A stretch of DNA of 64,000 nucleotides from Shinella fusca (GCF_014203155.1 NZ_JACHIK010000001.1:186001-250000); one strand, 5' to 3'; numbered from the stretch's first letter, positions 43,452 to 53,503 are shown. Made by a program: numbers and translations. The notes: generated by a model not told the origin, from the letters alone.

Positions 43452-43603
43452 GACCCGGTTCCCTTGAAGTAACCACCGCAGAAAAAACTGCCTTCTTTAC
43501 ACGCTCTAGCAGATTACCAGATAAGAGCAAGTCTCAATAAGAGACCAACTCGCCGCAGGACCGGAGGTCTCCGTCCCGCCTGCCCGCCACGAAAGGTAAA
43601 GAC

Positions 43604-44491
43604 ATGACCGACACCCTCCTCGTCACCGGCGCGTCCGGCCAGCTCGGCCGCCTCGTCCTCGATGCGCTGCTCGCCTCCGGCAAGGTCGCGCCCGCAAACA
43701 TCATCGCCACCACGCGCGACACCGCCAAGCTCGACGCCTATGCGAAAAAGGGCGTCACCGTCCGCGCAGCCGATTTCGACGATCCGGCCTCGCTCGATGC
43801 CGCCTTCGCGGGCGCCGGCAAGGTGCTGATCCTCTCCACCGACGCGCTCGACAGGCCCGGCCGGCGCCTCGCCCAGCACAAGGCCGCCGTCGCCGCCGCC
43901 AGGAAGGCCGGCGCAAAGCACATCCTCTACACGTCCATGCCGCAGCCGGACGATTCGCGCGTCACCTTCGCCCCCGACCATCTCGGCACCGAGGAGGCCA
44001 TCAAGGCGACCGGCATCCCCTATACGATCCTGCGCGACGGCTGGTATGCGGAAAATCTCTTCATGTCGCTGCCGCACGCCCTGCAGACGGGAAGCTGGTA
44101 CACGGCCTCGGGCAACGGCAAACTGGCCCACATCACCCGCGCCGACACCGCCGCCGCCATCGCCGGCGCGCTGCTTTCGGCCGGCGACGAGAGCCGCACC
44201 TACACGCTGACGGGCACGAAGAGCCACACGGCCGACGAGATCGCCGCCATCGTCTCGGCCGCCACCGGCAAGCCGCTGAACGTGGTGCATGTGACGGATG
44301 CCCAGCTTGCCGAGGGCCTCAAGGCCGCCGGCCTGCCGGAAGGGTTCATCCCCACCGTCGTCTCCTTCGACACCAACACGCGCGAAGGCAAGATCGCGAT
44401 GGTCACCGACGACGCCGAAAAGCTCTCCGGCCGCAAGCCGACATCCTTCGAGGATTTCGTCGCCGCCAACAAGGCAGCCTTCCTCGGCTGA
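43604..44491 (+). CDS. NmrA-type NAD(P)H quinone reductase-like protein
   Basis: A 295-residue Rossmann protein of the NmrA/QorB group. It starts LLVTGASGQLGRLVLDALL (dinucleotide motif GxxGxxG), has ILYTSMPQPDDS and YTILRDGWYAENLF. It resembles E. coli YtfG (QorB), which reduces quinones. The divergent HxlR partner supports that view. A Cys-free protein with no membrane helix. Confidence 0.8.
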   Translation: MTDTLLVTGASGQLGRLVLDALLASGKVAPANIIATTRDTAKLDAYAKKGVTVRAADFDDPASLDAAFAGAGKVLILSTDALDRPGRRLAQHKAAVAAARKAGAKHILYTSMPQPDDSRVTFAPDHLGTEEAIKATGIPYTILRDGWYAENLFMSLPHALQTGSWYTASGNGKLAHITRADTAAAIAGALLSAGDESRTYTLTGTKSHTADEIAAIVSAATGKPLNVVHVTDAQLAEGLKAAGLPEGFIPTVVSFDTNTREGKIAMVTDDAEKLSGRKPTSFEDFVAANKAAFLG

Positions 44492-44525
44492 GGCAGAAGG
44501 GCGGCGCCCTTGCGGGTGCCGCCTC

Positions 44526-45278
44526 TCAGACGTCCTGGCCGCAGGCGCGGCAGAAGCGACGCACCGTCTCCGCCATGCCGTATTCCAGCGCGTCGGCGGT
44601 CAGGCCATGGCCGATGGAGACTTCGGCAAGGCGCGGAATGCGCGCGGCGAGCATCGGCAGGTTGGCGACGGTGAGGTCGTGGCCGGCATTGACGCCAAGG
44701 CCGAGCCCGAAGGCGATATCCGCCGTCTCGCCGAGCCGTCCGGCAAGGCGCGCGGCCTCCGCCGGGTCATCATGGCAGCCGCCATAGGGGCCGGTATAAA
44801 GCTCGATCCGGTCCGCGCCGACGTCCCTTGCGATCGCCAGCGCCTCGCGGTCCGGCTCTCCATCGGCAAAGAGCGAGACGCGCAGGCCAAGCCCCTTCAG
44901 GCGGGCGACGATGGTGCGCAGCAGCGCCTCGCTCGCGCGAAAATCCCAGCCGTGGTCGGAGGTCGCCTGCCGCGGGTCGTCCGGCACCAGCGTCACCTGC
45001 TCGGGACGGTGCTCCTCGACCAGCCGCAGGAAGTTCTCCTCGGGAAAACCCTCCATGTTGAATTCCGCCTCGGGGAACTCGCCGTCGATCAGCGAGCGGA
45101 TCGGCGCAAGGTCGCTGAAGCGGATATGGCGTTGGTCCGGACGCGGGTGGACGGTGAGCCCGCTGGCGCCCGCCCGAAGCGCGATCTGGCCGAGGCCGGT
45201 GACGCTCGGCCAGGGCAGGTCCCGGCGGTTGCGCAGCATGGCGACGGCGTTCAGGTTGACCGACAGTTTTGCGGGCAT
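44526..45278 (-). CDS. pdxJ: Pyridoxine 5'-phosphate synthase PdxJ
   Basis: A 250-residue TIM-barrel protein that condenses 1-deoxyxylulose 5-phosphate with 3-amino-2-oxopropyl phosphate to make pyridoxine phosphate. Motifs: [47 protein letters not shown] and [13 protein letters not shown] 45278 is chosen; an upstream extension to 45335 lacks a ribosome site. Length fits the family. It is not linked to other vitamin genes here. Confidence 0.93.
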   Translation of the reverse strand: MPAKLSVNLNAVAMLRNRRDLPWPSVTGLGQIALRAGASGLTVHPRPDQRHIRFSDLAPIRSLIDGEFPEAEFNMEGFPEENFLRLVEEHRPEQVTLVPDDPRQATSDHGWDFRASEALLRTIVARLKGLGLRVSLFADGEPDREALAIARDVGADRIELYTGPYGGCHDDPAEAARLAGRLGETADIAFGLGLGVNAGHDLTVANLPMLAARIPRLAEVSIGHGLTADALEYGMAETVRRFCRACGQDV

Positions 45279-45520
45279 GGCGGGGCTGGCTCCTGTTATG
45301 AAACGTGGTCTAGCGCGTTGTTTCCACAAGAGCAATCACCGGAAGCCGCGGCGGTTCGGGCCTTGCCGACGAATTGTCGACGTGAGCCGCCCGCGCCTCT
45401 TGCCGCCGGTCGGGAATCACCGATAAACTCCCCTTGATTTTTGGGGGTACCGATGGGCGCCCTCTCGGGGGAACGGGAAGGAAATCGGACAGCGACGATG
45501 GTCTCCTCGGCGACGGCACC

Positions 45521-46582
45521 ATGAGCGGGATCGAAAGGCCGGCGTGCGATCTCGTGCGGCGCGCCCTCGGCTCGGTCGTGGCCAGCGAGACCTTTGCCCG
45601 CTCGGAGCGGCTGCGCTCGTTCCTGTCCTACATCGTCGAGAACGAGCTCTCCGGCAAGGCGACCCAGTTGAAGGGCTACAGCATCGGCATCGACGTGTTC
45701 GGCCGGGCGCCCGGCTTCGATGCCGGCAACGATCCCCTCGTGCGCGTGCAGGCCGGCAAGCTGCGCAAGCTCCTCGACCAGTATTACGAAAGCGAAGGCG
45801 CCGGCGACCGGCTGCGCATCCGCGTGCCGCTCGGCAGCTACGTTCCGGAATACAGCTTCCTAGATGCGGCGCCGGAGGATGCCGCCTCGCCTGCGCAGGC
45901 CCGCCCGGCCCGGCACAAGCCGCGCCGGCAGCGCTCCTGGCTTCCCGCACCCGTCTCCTCGCCCTTGGCGCTCTTCTCGCTCCTGCCGCTGTTCTTCCTC
46001 GTGCCCTCGCTCTATCCGGGCCCGCTCGATGCGGCAATCGACCGGGCGCAGCTCGCCCTCGTCATGCAGGCGCGCTCGACGAGCCATGCCGAAGCGCTGC
46101 CGCGGCTCCATATCCTCCAATGCTGGCCGGCCGGCGGCGCCTGCGCGGCGTTCGCCCAGGAGATCGCCCGCTCGGCCGGATATCACAGGACCGTGCGCCT
46201 CTCGGAAACGCCGCAGACCGGCGAGGCGCCCCAGCTCGCCTATGCGATCCGCGTCGAGAACAGGCCGGACGGCAACGGCGTCTATGCAAGGCTGATTCAC
46301 GAGCAGACCGGGGCGACGATCTATGCCCGCCACTTCTCGGCCGCGCAGCTTGCCAGCGAATCGGGCATCGCCTTCGAGGCGGTCGCCTTTGCCGCCCGCG
46401 CGCTTTCGGCCCAGGGCCCGCTCTACCGCCATGCGCTCCGCAACGGCATGGCGAGCAGCGCCATGGAGTGCCTCGCGCGCTCAGAGCAGGGCGCCTTCCA
46501 CCCCGGCGAAGCGGCCTGCCCGGCCCGCAAGCCGGCGCTCGCAGAGGCCGCGGCGGTGAACCAGGCCTCCCTCATGCAATAG
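45521..46582 (+). CDS. Single-pass membrane protein with DNA-binding-like N-terminus
   Basis: A 353-residue protein. The first about 110 residues, with LRSFLSYIVENELSGKATQLKGYSIGIDVFGR and PLVRVQAGKLRKLLDQYYES, resemble the N-terminal domain shared by several rhizobial adenylate-cyclase- or TolB-linked regulators. A membrane helix follows (SPLALFSLLPLFFLVPSL). The C-terminal about 180 residues are extracytoplasmic and have paired cysteines (CWPAGGAC). Perhaps it senses an envelope signal; the effector is unknown. The start is ATG 45521. Confidence 0.6.
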   Translation: MSGIERPACDLVRRALGSVVASETFARSERLRSFLSYIVENELSGKATQLKGYSIGIDVFGRAPGFDAGNDPLVRVQAGKLRKLLDQYYESEGAGDRLRIRVPLGSYVPEYSFLDAAPEDAASPAQARPARHKPRRQRSWLPAPVSSPLALFSLLPLFFLVPSLYPGPLDAAIDRAQLALVMQARSTSHAEALPRLHILQCWPAGGACAAFAQEIARSAGYHRTVRLSETPQTGEAPQLAYAIRVENRPDGNGVYARLIHEQTGATIYARHFSAAQLASESGIAFEAVAFAARALSAQGPLYRHALRNGMASSAMECLARSEQGAFHPGEAACPARKPALAEAAAVNQASLMQ

Positions 46583-46893
46583 GGACCGAACCGCGCCGGC
46601 ACAGAAAATACATCCCTAGATATAACGATAGGCACACTTTCATCTTGCGCTTATTTTGGCAGCGTGGGCGGTTCGGTAAGATTTGCCGCCCGGGAGTCCC
46701 GATCCGGCACAGTCGTTCTGCGGCAGGGATCGGCAATTCCGAAGAGACCGCGACCGGCAGCGCTGCACATGTGCGCCGGAAACCGCGGTGAAAGGTACTA
46801 TCCGCCGTCCCGGCATCTCTCCTTCGAGCAGATGCCCTCACGCCGGCGACCGGGGGCAATTGATGACTGCATCTTTTATCGCGGGCCGCTTTC
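46583..46893. other. 311-bp gap without a gene
   Basis: No credible ORF. An AT-rich stretch near 46608-46655 contains TATAAC at 46621-46626, a possible -10, but no good -35 is paired with it. The remaining part is GC-rich without a strong hairpin. It probably holds the promoter of the MerR-type gene at 46894. Confidence 0.5.
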
Positions 46894-47574
46894 ATGATGA
46901 CCAATGAGTCGAAGAAAGCCGCAGCACGGGCCGGCGGGCGCAAAGCCATCCGCTTCCTGCCCGTGGCGCCGCTGCCGGAAAACCTGCCGGAAGGCCGCCT
47001 TGCCATCGCCGATATGGCGAACGCCTTCGGCGTGACCCACCGCACCCTCCACTTCTACGAGGAGAAGGGCCTGCTGACGGCTGCCCGCGTCGGGCCGATG
47101 CGGGTCTACGGGCCGGAGGAAATCCAGCAGATGGCGGTGGTCAACACCTGCCGCGAGACGGGCATGCCCGTCGCCGTCATCCAGGAACTGCTGGAGCAGC
47201 TTTCCGCCGCCGAGACCCAGGAGCAGGCGGACGTCGTCTTCCGCACGGCGATGATCGCGCGCAAGCGCGAGCTCGCCGCCCAGCAATCGACGATCCGCCG
47301 CCAGATGCAGCAGATCAACGAGCTCCTCGATTTCAGCACCGGCCACGAGGCCGAGACGAACGACAACACGCCGCGCGCGCACCTCACGCCCGCCGAGCTG
47401 CGCTGCCTCTCGCTGATGGCCGAAGGCTATCCGACGAGCCGCATCGCCCGCGCGCTGGAGGTCGAGCCCGGCGAGGTGCAGGTGATGGAGAAGAACATCA
47501 TCACCAAGTTCAACAGCAACAACCGTTTCCAGGCCGTCGCCAAGGCGGTCATGCTCGGGATCGTCGGCCATTAA
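46894..47574 (+). CDS. MerR-type regulator fused to LuxR-type helix-turn-helix
   Basis: A 226-residue protein. Residues about 35-105 are a MerR domain (LAIADMANAFGVTHRTLHFYEEKGLL, then RVYGPEEIQQMAVV). A helical linker with a coiled coil follows. Residues about 162-224 look like a LuxR/GerE helix-turn-helix (LTPAELRCLSLMAEGYPTSRIARALEVEPGEVQVMEKNIITKF). Two DNA-binding ends in one chain are unusual. The ATG is at 46894 or 46897. Confidence 0.75.
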   Translation: MMTNESKKAAARAGGRKAIRFLPVAPLPENLPEGRLAIADMANAFGVTHRTLHFYEEKGLLTAARVGPMRVYGPEEIQQMAVVNTCRETGMPVAVIQELLEQLSAAETQEQADVVFRTAMIARKRELAAQQSTIRRQMQQINELLDFSTGHEAETNDNTPRAHLTPAELRCLSLMAEGYPTSRIARALEVEPGEVQVMEKNIITKFNSNNRFQAVAKAVMLGIVGH

Positions 47575-47654
47575 GGCCGGCGTCAAGCGGCCGGACATGA
47601 TGACCGGCCTCTTTCATCCGCTTCCTGGTGAGCGGTCCGTCGTGCGGGTCCCTA

Positions 47655-48782
47655 CTATCGCACGACGGTGAGCGTTTCCGCGGCGCGCGTGATGGCAGTG
47701 TAGAGCCAGCGTTCGCGCGTGTCGCGGAAGGCAAAACTTTCATCGAACAGCACGACATTGTTCCACTGGGAGCCCTGTGCCTTGTGCACGGTGAGCGCAT
47801 AGCCGAAATCGAACTCGTCGTAGCGCTTGCGCGTCGACCAGGGGATTTCCTCCTCGAGGTTCTCGAAGGCGGCCTTCAGCAGCTTGATCTTGGCCGCGCC
47901 GCGATCCATGTCGTCGTCTTCCGGCCGGATCATCAGGTTGATGCCGGGCTTCACCGTCTCCTTCGACGAACTCATCACCTGCCAGAGCGAGCCGTTGAGC
48001 AGGCCCTTGGCCGGGTCGTTGCGCAGGCACACCAGCTTGTCGCCGGATTGCGGATAGTCGGTGGTGAAGCCCTTCAGCTCGCGCAGGCGCTGGTTATAGC
48101 GCCGCCGCGTGCGGTTCGTGCCGACCAGCACCTGGTCGGCGTCGAGAACCAGCGACTGGTCCACCTCGCCCCGCCCGATGACGCGGGCCGCGCCGTAGTC
48201 GCCATAGGCGATGTCGCGGCCCTCGCGCACCTGCATGGCAAGCTGGATGATCGGATTGTCCCGCGCCTGCCGGTGGATATCCGTCAGCAGGTAGTCCGGC
48301 TCCTGGTTGGTGAAATAGCCGCCGCCGGAAACGGGCGGCAACTGTCCGGGATCGCCGAGGACGAGGATGGGCGTGCCGAAGCTCATCAGGTCCTTGCCGA
48401 GCGCCTCGTCCACCATCGAGCATTCGTCGACGACGACGAGCGCGGCCTTGGCCACCGGGCTCTGGCGGTTGATGGAGAACATCGGCGAGATCGACGTCTT
48501 GCCGGTCTCCTCGTCCGAGACCTCCTCCTCGCCGCGCGGGCGGTAGATCAGCGAATGGATCGTCTTGGCGTTGGTCGCCCCCTTGGAGCGCAGCACCTGC
48601 GCCGCTTTGCCGGTGAAGGCGGCGAACAGCACCTCGCCGTCGACATGCTCGGCGAAATGGCGTGCGAGCGTCGTCTTGCCGGTGCCGGCATAGCCGAACA
48701 GCCGGAAGAGAGGGTCCCGTCCGTCCTTCAGCCACCGCGCGACGGCTTTCAGCGCCTCGTCCTGTTGGGGTGCGAATTCCAT
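47655..48782 (-). CDS. RecD-like DNA helicase (SF1)
   Basis: A 375-residue superfamily 1 helicase. Walker A is GYAGTGKTTLARHF (about 30-43), the Walker B-type motif is VVVDECSMVD, motif III is LGDPGQLPPV, and TVHKAQGSQWNNVVL and YTAITRAAETL are the C-terminal motifs. It is shorter than full RecD2 and has no extra N-terminal domain, as in compact bacterial helicases. Start is ATG 48782. Role in DNA repair or mobile-element biology is unknown. Confidence 0.85.
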   Translation of the reverse strand: MEFAPQQDEALKAVARWLKDGRDPLFRLFGYAGTGKTTLARHFAEHVDGEVLFAAFTGKAAQVLRSKGATNAKTIHSLIYRPRGEEEVSDEETGKTSISPMFSINRQSPVAKAALVVVDECSMVDEALGKDLMSFGTPILVLGDPGQLPPVSGGGYFTNQEPDYLLTDIHRQARDNPIIQLAMQVREGRDIAYGDYGAARVIGRGEVDQSLVLDADQVLVGTNRTRRRYNQRLRELKGFTTDYPQSGDKLVCLRNDPAKGLLNGSLWQVMSSSKETVKPGINLMIRPEDDDMDRGAAKIKLLKAAFENLEEEIPWSTRKRYDEFDFGYALTVHKAQGSQWNNVVLFDESFAFRDTRERWLYTAITRAAETLTVVR

Positions 48783-48897
48783 GCCCGGACTTGGCAGGAT
48801 TCGCACGCCCAAGGCAAGGGCCGGTCGGCCGGGTTCACAGGCGGGAGGGGGCGCCTACCCCCTCTTTTGGCCCTGTTCCCCGCCGCCGCCCCGCTGT

Positions 48898-50016
48898 ATG
48901 GAAGGCGCGATCCCATGGAGCGATGATTTGTCCCCCGCCGCCGAGACCCCGAACGTGACCGCCCACCTGCCCGCCGGCCTCGGCCGGCTGCCGGCGGCGT
49001 TGCAATGGGCCATCGTCGCCTGTCTCTCGCTCGCAACGACGACGCCGCTCTACATGACGGGCTTTCCGGCCGCGCTGATGATCGGACCGATGCTCGCCGG
49101 CATTGCCGTGGCGCTTTCCGGCGGCACGATCCGCGTGCCGAAACTCTGCTTCTTCGCCGTGCAGGTCGTCCTCGCGCTGATGATCGCCGCCACGGTCTCG
49201 CAGGATTTCGTCGGCACGTTCCTTCGCGACTGGCCGCTGATCCTGCTCGTCATCTTCTCCGTCATCGCCGTCAGCACGTTCAGCGGCTGGACGATCGCCC
49301 GCAGCGGCGTCCTGCCCGGCACCACGGCGATCTGGGGCTCGTCGGCGGGCGCGGCCTCCTCCATGCTGATGATGGCGGAAGCTTATGGCGCGGATGTGCG
49401 CCTCGTCGCCTTCATGCAGTATCTGCGCGTCCTGTTCGTGGCGAGCCTTGCAACGCTCGTCGCCCATTTCAGCGGCCATCAGGGCACCGTGGCGGCGCAT
49501 GCCTGGTTCGAGCCGGTGCCGCTCCTTCCGCTTGCCGCCCTCCTGGCCATCGGCATCCTCGCCGGCCTTGCCGGGCAGAAGCTGCGCATTCCCGCCGGCG
49601 CCTTCCTCTTTCCCTTCGCCATCGCCTCGGTTCTGAACACGTCCGGCACGGTGACGATCGTGCTGCCGCAATGGCTGCTGGTCATCGCCTTCGCGCTCCT
49701 CGGCTGGAACATCGGCCTCGGCTTCACGCGCGCCATCCTCATGCATGCGCGCCGGGCGCTGCTGCCGACGGTGCTCTCCATCCTCGCGCTGCTCTGTTTT
49801 TCCGGGCTTCTCGCGGCGCTGCTGGTCTTCGTCCTCGGCGTCGATCCGCTGACGGCCTATCTCGCGACAAGCCCCGGCAGCCTCGATTCGGTCGCCGTCA
49901 TCGCCGCTTCCAGCAATGTCGACATCGCCTTCGTGATGACGCTCCAGACGGCGCGGCTGATCCTCGTGACCTTCATCGGCCCCTGGCTCGCCCGCCTCGT
50001 GGCGAACCGCGCCTAG
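48898..50016 (+). CDS. AbrB-family inner-membrane protein
   Basis: A 372-residue polytopic protein with about ten membrane helices (for example AIVACLSLATTTPLYMTGFPAALMIGPMLAG and LLVIAFALLGWNIGLGF), matching the AbrB duplication family in which a five-helix unit is repeated. The second unit starts near residue 210. Members are putative transporters or regulators with no settled substrate. ATG 48898 is chosen, with GTG near 48953 also possible. Confidence 0.8.
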   Translation: MEGAIPWSDDLSPAAETPNVTAHLPAGLGRLPAALQWAIVACLSLATTTPLYMTGFPAALMIGPMLAGIAVALSGGTIRVPKLCFFAVQVVLALMIAATVSQDFVGTFLRDWPLILLVIFSVIAVSTFSGWTIARSGVLPGTTAIWGSSAGAASSMLMMAEAYGADVRLVAFMQYLRVLFVASLATLVAHFSGHQGTVAAHAWFEPVPLLPLAALLAIGILAGLAGQKLRIPAGAFLFPFAIASVLNTSGTVTIVLPQWLLVIAFALLGWNIGLGFTRAILMHARRALLPTVLSILALLCFSGLLAALLVFVLGVDPLTAYLATSPGSLDSVAVIAASSNVDIAFVMTLQTARLILVTFIGPWLARLVANRA

Positions 50017-50369
50017 CCGGCGTTTTCGAGAAGGATGGGACTGCCGTGCGGCGTGGCTTCCGCCGCACGCGCCCAGCGGTCGGAAAGCGCCGCCTGCTCC
50101 GCCTCGCTCGCAACGCCCCGCTCATTCAGGAGCCCGGAAAGCGCCGCCACCCAGCAGTCGAAGTAATCCGCGCCGTCGATAGCCCGGCCGGGCCGATGCA
50201 CCTCGCGCGACAGCACCTTCGCCCAGTCCTCCCACGAGAAGACGCCCTGCTCGTAGAGGCGCACCGTCATGGCGAAGGCCTGCGCCTGCCAGGGCTCGGC
50301 GAAGACCGGATCGCCCTCGGGCGACTTCGGCAGATGGGGCGAATCGGCAAGCGTCTCACACCGGCTCAA
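50013..50369 (-). CDS. Nitrile hydratase accessory/activator protein
   Basis: A 118-residue protein with VFAEPWQAQAFAMTVRLYEQGVFSWEDWAKVLSREV, the family sequence of nitrile hydratase accessory proteins that load cobalt into the alpha subunit. The start is TTG 50369, overlapping the beta-subunit stop. It is the last gene of the nthA-nthB-activator operon. No ATG fits upstream. It shares the beta-subunit N-terminal fold, as known for this class. Confidence 0.8.
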   Translation of the reverse strand: MSRCETLADSPHLPKSPEGDPVFAEPWQAQAFAMTVRLYEQGVFSWEDWAKVLSREVHRPGRAIDGADYFDCWVAALSGLLNERGVASEAEQAALSDRWARAAEATPHGSPILLENAG

Positions 50370-51015
50370 GATAGCTCTCCCATGCGTCTATCGAGACCGT
50401 GAGGCCGGGCGCGGCGCCCTCGCCCCAGATCTCGGCGCCGTCGAAGACGACGGTATAGAGCCATTGCGGGTTCTCGCCCCGGCCATGGGCGTTGTCGTCG
50501 GCAAAAACGAAGAAGCCCTGCACGGCCTCCACCGCGCCCACCTTGCCCCGCGCATAGCGCGGCAGGCGGGTATGCGTTGCCGGATTGAAATTGCGGGTGC
50601 GCACGCGCGCGCCGGCGGCAAAGCGCGGCGCGGCCGCCACCGGCCGGTCGCAGGGCCCGCCCTTGGCGAGAACCGCCGGCACCATGTCCGCCGTGAGGAT
50701 ACGCTTCGGTGCCGCGCCCTTTTCCAGCATGTGCCCCTCGGCCAGTTCCGCGGCGCTGACGAAGCCGTGGCGTTGCAGCAGCGTCTCCAGCGCACGGATC
50801 CAGATTTCGTAATAGCTCGCGGAGAGATAGGTGGCGGGCGGGATATTTTCCCGCGCATGGCGGCTCTCGTCGATATTCCACGCGCCGAAGGCGCCGCAGG
50901 CGAGCGTGACGCCGAGCGCCCGCTTTTCCCATTCGCCATGGAAGACGGGTTCATCCTGTTCCGGCGCGACCGGACCGAAACCGTGCTGGCCGCCGAGGTC
51001 GTGCGGCCCGTTCAT
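50356..51015 (-). CDS. nthB: Nitrile hydratase beta subunit
   Basis: A 219-residue beta subunit with [16 protein letters not shown], the standard opening, then [19 protein letters not shown] and [15 protein letters not shown]. It pairs with the alpha subunit to form the active site at their interface. ATG 51015 overlaps the alpha stop (ATGA). Length fits cobalt-type enzymes (about 215-230). Confidence 0.92.
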   Translation of the reverse strand: MNGPHDLGGQHGFGPVAPEQDEPVFHGEWEKRALGVTLACGAFGAWNIDESRHARENIPPATYLSASYYEIWIRALETLLQRHGFVSAAELAEGHMLEKGAAPKRILTADMVPAVLAKGGPCDRPVAAAPRFAAGARVRTRNFNPATHTRLPRYARGKVGAVEAVQGFFVFADDNAHGRGENPQWLYTVVFDGAEIWGEGAAPGLTVSIDAWESYLEPV

Positions 51016-51644
51016 GGCCGCGCCTCCGGGACAAGCGCCAGCCCGGTGCCGATCATCGAATCGCGCGTCACGAGATCGGCGAGCGCGTCCTGGTCCAGCC
51101 CGTCCGTACCGGTCGGGCGCTCCGGCACGACGAGATAGCGCAGCTCCGCCGTCGAATCCCACACGCGGATTTTCCGCGCCTCCGGCAGGATCACGCCGAA
51201 TTCCGCCAGCACGCCGCGCGGATCCATGACCGCGCGCGAACGATAGGCCGGCGCCTTGTACCAGACGGGCGGCAGGCCGAGCACGGACCAGGGATAGCAG
51301 GAGCAGAGCGTGCAGACGACGAGGTTATGCGTCTCCCCGTCGTTGAAGACCGCCCGCATATGCTCGCCCTGCCGGCCGGTATAGCCGAGGCTGGCGATGG
51401 CCGCCGTCGCATCGCGCTTCAGCCAGTCGGCGAAATCCGGCTCCGCCCAGGCCTTGGCGACGACGCGCGCGCCGTTGCGCGGGCCGACCTTCGTCTCGTA
51501 GGTCTCGACGATGACATCGATGGCCTTCGGATCGATCAGCCCCTTTTTTGTCAGGATGGTCTCGAGCGCGCGCACGCGCGCTTCCATCGGCGAGAAATGG
51601 TTGTCGTGGTGGTGATGGTCGTCGTGGTCGTGATCGTGCGACAC
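51012..51644 (-). CDS. nthA: Nitrile hydratase alpha subunit, cobalt type
   Basis: A 210-residue alpha subunit. The metal site is [10 protein letters not shown] with Cys111, Cys114, Ser115 and Cys116; the Thr in CTLC marks the cobalt type (iron types have Ser). It hydrates nitriles to amides. The N-terminus is a His/Asp run (residues 3-16) that could hold metal for loading. GTG 51644 is preceded by GGAGGAACGACC. It is the first gene of a three-gene operon, with a LysE exporter upstream. Confidence 0.95.
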   Translation of the reverse strand: MSHDHDHDDHHHHDNHFSPMEARVRALETILTKKGLIDPKAIDVIVETYETKVGPRNGARVVAKAWAEPDFADWLKRDATAAIASLGYTGRQGEHMRAVFNDGETHNLVVCTLCSCYPWSVLGLPPVWYKAPAYRSRAVMDPRGVLAEFGVILPEARKIRVWDSTAELRYLVVPERPTGTDGLDQDALADLVTRDSMIGTGLALVPEARP

Positions 51645-51678
51645 GGTCGTTCCTCCCGCTTCGCCCTTTCATACCCCG

Positions 51679-52272
51679 CTAGCGCAGCATCGGCCAGAGG
51701 GAGGCGACGAGCAGCAGCGCCATGGAGACGTTGAACCATTTCAGCCGCACCGGATCGGACAGCCACTGGCGCAGCGCCGAGCCGAAGCCCGCCCAGGTGG
51801 AGACGCTCGGGAAATTGACGATGGCGAAGGCAAGGCCGACGATCAGCACGCTGACCGTATAGTTGCGCGCATCGGTATAGGTCGCCATGGCGGAGACGGC
51901 CATGACCCAGGCCTTCGGATTGACCCACTGGAAGGCGGCCGCCTCGAGGAAGCTCATCGGCTGCGTCCCGGCCTTGCCCTCGGCGATGCTGCGCGACGTG
52001 GCGATCTTCCAGGCGATCCAGAGGAGATAGGCCCCGCCCGCGAATTTCATCACCGTATAGACGGCGGGAAAAGTCTCCAGCAGCGCGCCGAGCCCGAAGC
52101 CGACGGCCAGCAGCAGCACGAGGAAGCCGACGCCGATGCCGCACATATGCGGGATCGTGCGCACGAAGCCGAAGTTCACCCCCGAGGCGAAGAGCATCAT
52201 GTTGTTCGGGCCGGGGGTTATGGAGGTGGTGAAGGCGAAGACCATCAGCGCCAGAAAGATTTCGATCGGCAT
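51679..52272 (-). CDS. LysE-family exporter
   Basis: A 197-residue membrane protein with six helices and the family motif [15 protein letters not shown] near the N-terminus. LysE/RhtB proteins export amino acids or related small molecules. It lies 34 bp ahead of the nitrile hydratase operon and might be co-transcribed, but the substrate is unknown. ATG 52272 is convergent with nothing and diverges from the aldo/keto reductase. Confidence 0.85.
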   Translation of the reverse strand: MPIEIFLALMVFAFTTSITPGPNNMMLFASGVNFGFVRTIPHMCGIGVGFLVLLLAVGFGLGALLETFPAVYTVMKFAGGAYLLWIAWKIATSRSIAEGKAGTQPMSFLEAAAFQWVNPKAWVMAVSAMATYTDARNYTVSVLIVGLAFAIVNFPSVSTWAGFGSALRQWLSDPVRLKWFNVSMALLLVASLWPMLR

Positions 52273-52381
52273 GGCGGACTCTTGTTATCCGGATTGTTTT
52301 TTCGGATTGATAGCCCATCTCTTTGCAACGACCAGCCAATTCTTGTCACGCAGACAATTCGGGCCCGAGAGGAAGCGCAGC

Positions 52382-53227
52382 ATGAAAGCGGAACTACCGG
52401 CAGTCACCCTCCCCGGCGGACGGCAGGTGCCGGCGCTCGGCCTCGGCACCTGGCACATGGGCGAGGACGGCGCGCCCGTCGCCGACGAAGTCGCCAGCCT
52501 TCGCGCCGGCCTCGACCTCGGCATGACGGTGATCGACACGGCGGAGATGTATGCCGACGGCGGCGCGGAAGACGTCGTTGGCGAAGCGATCGCCGGCCGG
52601 CGCGACGAGGTCTACCTCGTCAGCAAGGTCCTGCCCTATAATGCCAGCCGTGCCGGCACCGTCGCCGCCTGCGAGGCGAGCCTGAAGCGCCTCGGCACCG
52701 ACCATATCGACCTCTACCTCTTGCACTGGCGCGGCCGCCATCCCCTTTCCGAGACCATCGAGGCCTTCGAAAGGCTGAAGGTGGACGGCAAGATCGGCGC
52801 CTGGGGCGTTTCCAATTTCGACGAAAGCGACATGCAGGAACTGCTCGCCGCCGCCGAGCCGGCGCGCCCTGCGGCCAACCAGGTGCTCTACAACCTCGCC
52901 CGCCGCGGCATCGAATACGATCTTTTGCGCTGGAGCCAGGTGCAGGGCATTCCGCTCATGGCCTATTCGCCGCTCGACGAGGGCCGGCTTGTCGGCCATC
53001 CGGCACTGGAGGAGATCGGCCGCATCCACGATGCCAGCTCCGCGCAGGTCGCCCTCGCCTTCCTGCTCACGAAGGCCGGCGTCATCGCCATCCCGAAATC
53101 CGGCTCGCCCGAGCGCGTGCGCGAGAACTTCCGCGCCGCCAAGATCCGCCTGTCCTCGGAGGACCTGCGCCTCCTCGACCAGGCCTTCCCGCCCCCGACC
53201 CGCAAGCGGCCGCTGGAGATGATCTGA
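52382..53227 (+). CDS. Aldo/keto reductase
   Basis: A 281-residue AKR with [10 protein letters not shown] at the start, [23 protein letters not shown] (catalytic Asp and Tyr), [12 protein letters not shown] (catalytic Lys), YLLHWRG (His), and [13 protein letters not shown] for NADPH binding. It reduces carbonyls; substrate unknown. ATG 52382 follows AGAGGAAGCGCAGC. Confidence 0.9.
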   Translation: MKAELPAVTLPGGRQVPALGLGTWHMGEDGAPVADEVASLRAGLDLGMTVIDTAEMYADGGAEDVVGEAIAGRRDEVYLVSKVLPYNASRAGTVAACEASLKRLGTDHIDLYLLHWRGRHPLSETIEAFERLKVDGKIGAWGVSNFDESDMQELLAAAEPARPAANQVLYNLARRGIEYDLLRWSQVQGIPLMAYSPLDEGRLVGHPALEEIGRIHDASSAQVALAFLLTKAGVIAIPKSGSPERVRENFRAAKIRLSSEDLRLLDQAFPPPTRKRPLEMI

Positions 53228-53258
53228 AAACGGAGGGAAGACCAACTCGGCTCCCCCA

Positions 53259-53356
53259 CCGTCGTCATCCTCGGGCTTGACCCGAGGATCCACACTCCAC
53301 CGCATGCCCTGAATTTGTGGCATGGATCCTCGGGGCAAGCCCGAGGATGACGACGG
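53259..53356. repeat. Large perfect palindrome (REP/RIME-type)
   Basis: A 21-bp perfect inverted repeat (53259-53279 with 53336-53356), with a second 12-bp pair inside (53281-53292 with 53323-53334). Each arm can also fold by itself (CCTCGGG/CCCGAGG), so it can form a cruciform. It lies between the convergent aldo/keto reductase and ilvH genes. Confidence 0.75.
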
Positions 53357-53446
53357 AGAGGTAGCTGACGAGAGGCAAACAGCGGAGAGGTAAGGCAAAG
53401 CGAGGCTTTGCCCCAGTCCAGTCTTCGGGAAAACGGAGCAACACCC

Positions 53447-53472
53447 CCTTCTCCCCGCCTGCGGGGAGAAGG
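53447..53472. repeat. 12-bp palindrome with RIME-like tail
   Basis: CCTTCTCCCCGC and GCGGGGAGAAGG form a perfect 12-bp stem around CT. The flank TGCCGGCAGGCGGATGAGG resembles that of the element at 60063-60213, so they are the same repeat family. It lies just before the ilvH stop. Confidence 0.65.
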
Positions 53473-53503
53473 TGCCGGCAGGCGGATGAGGGGCGGCTGC
53501 CCC

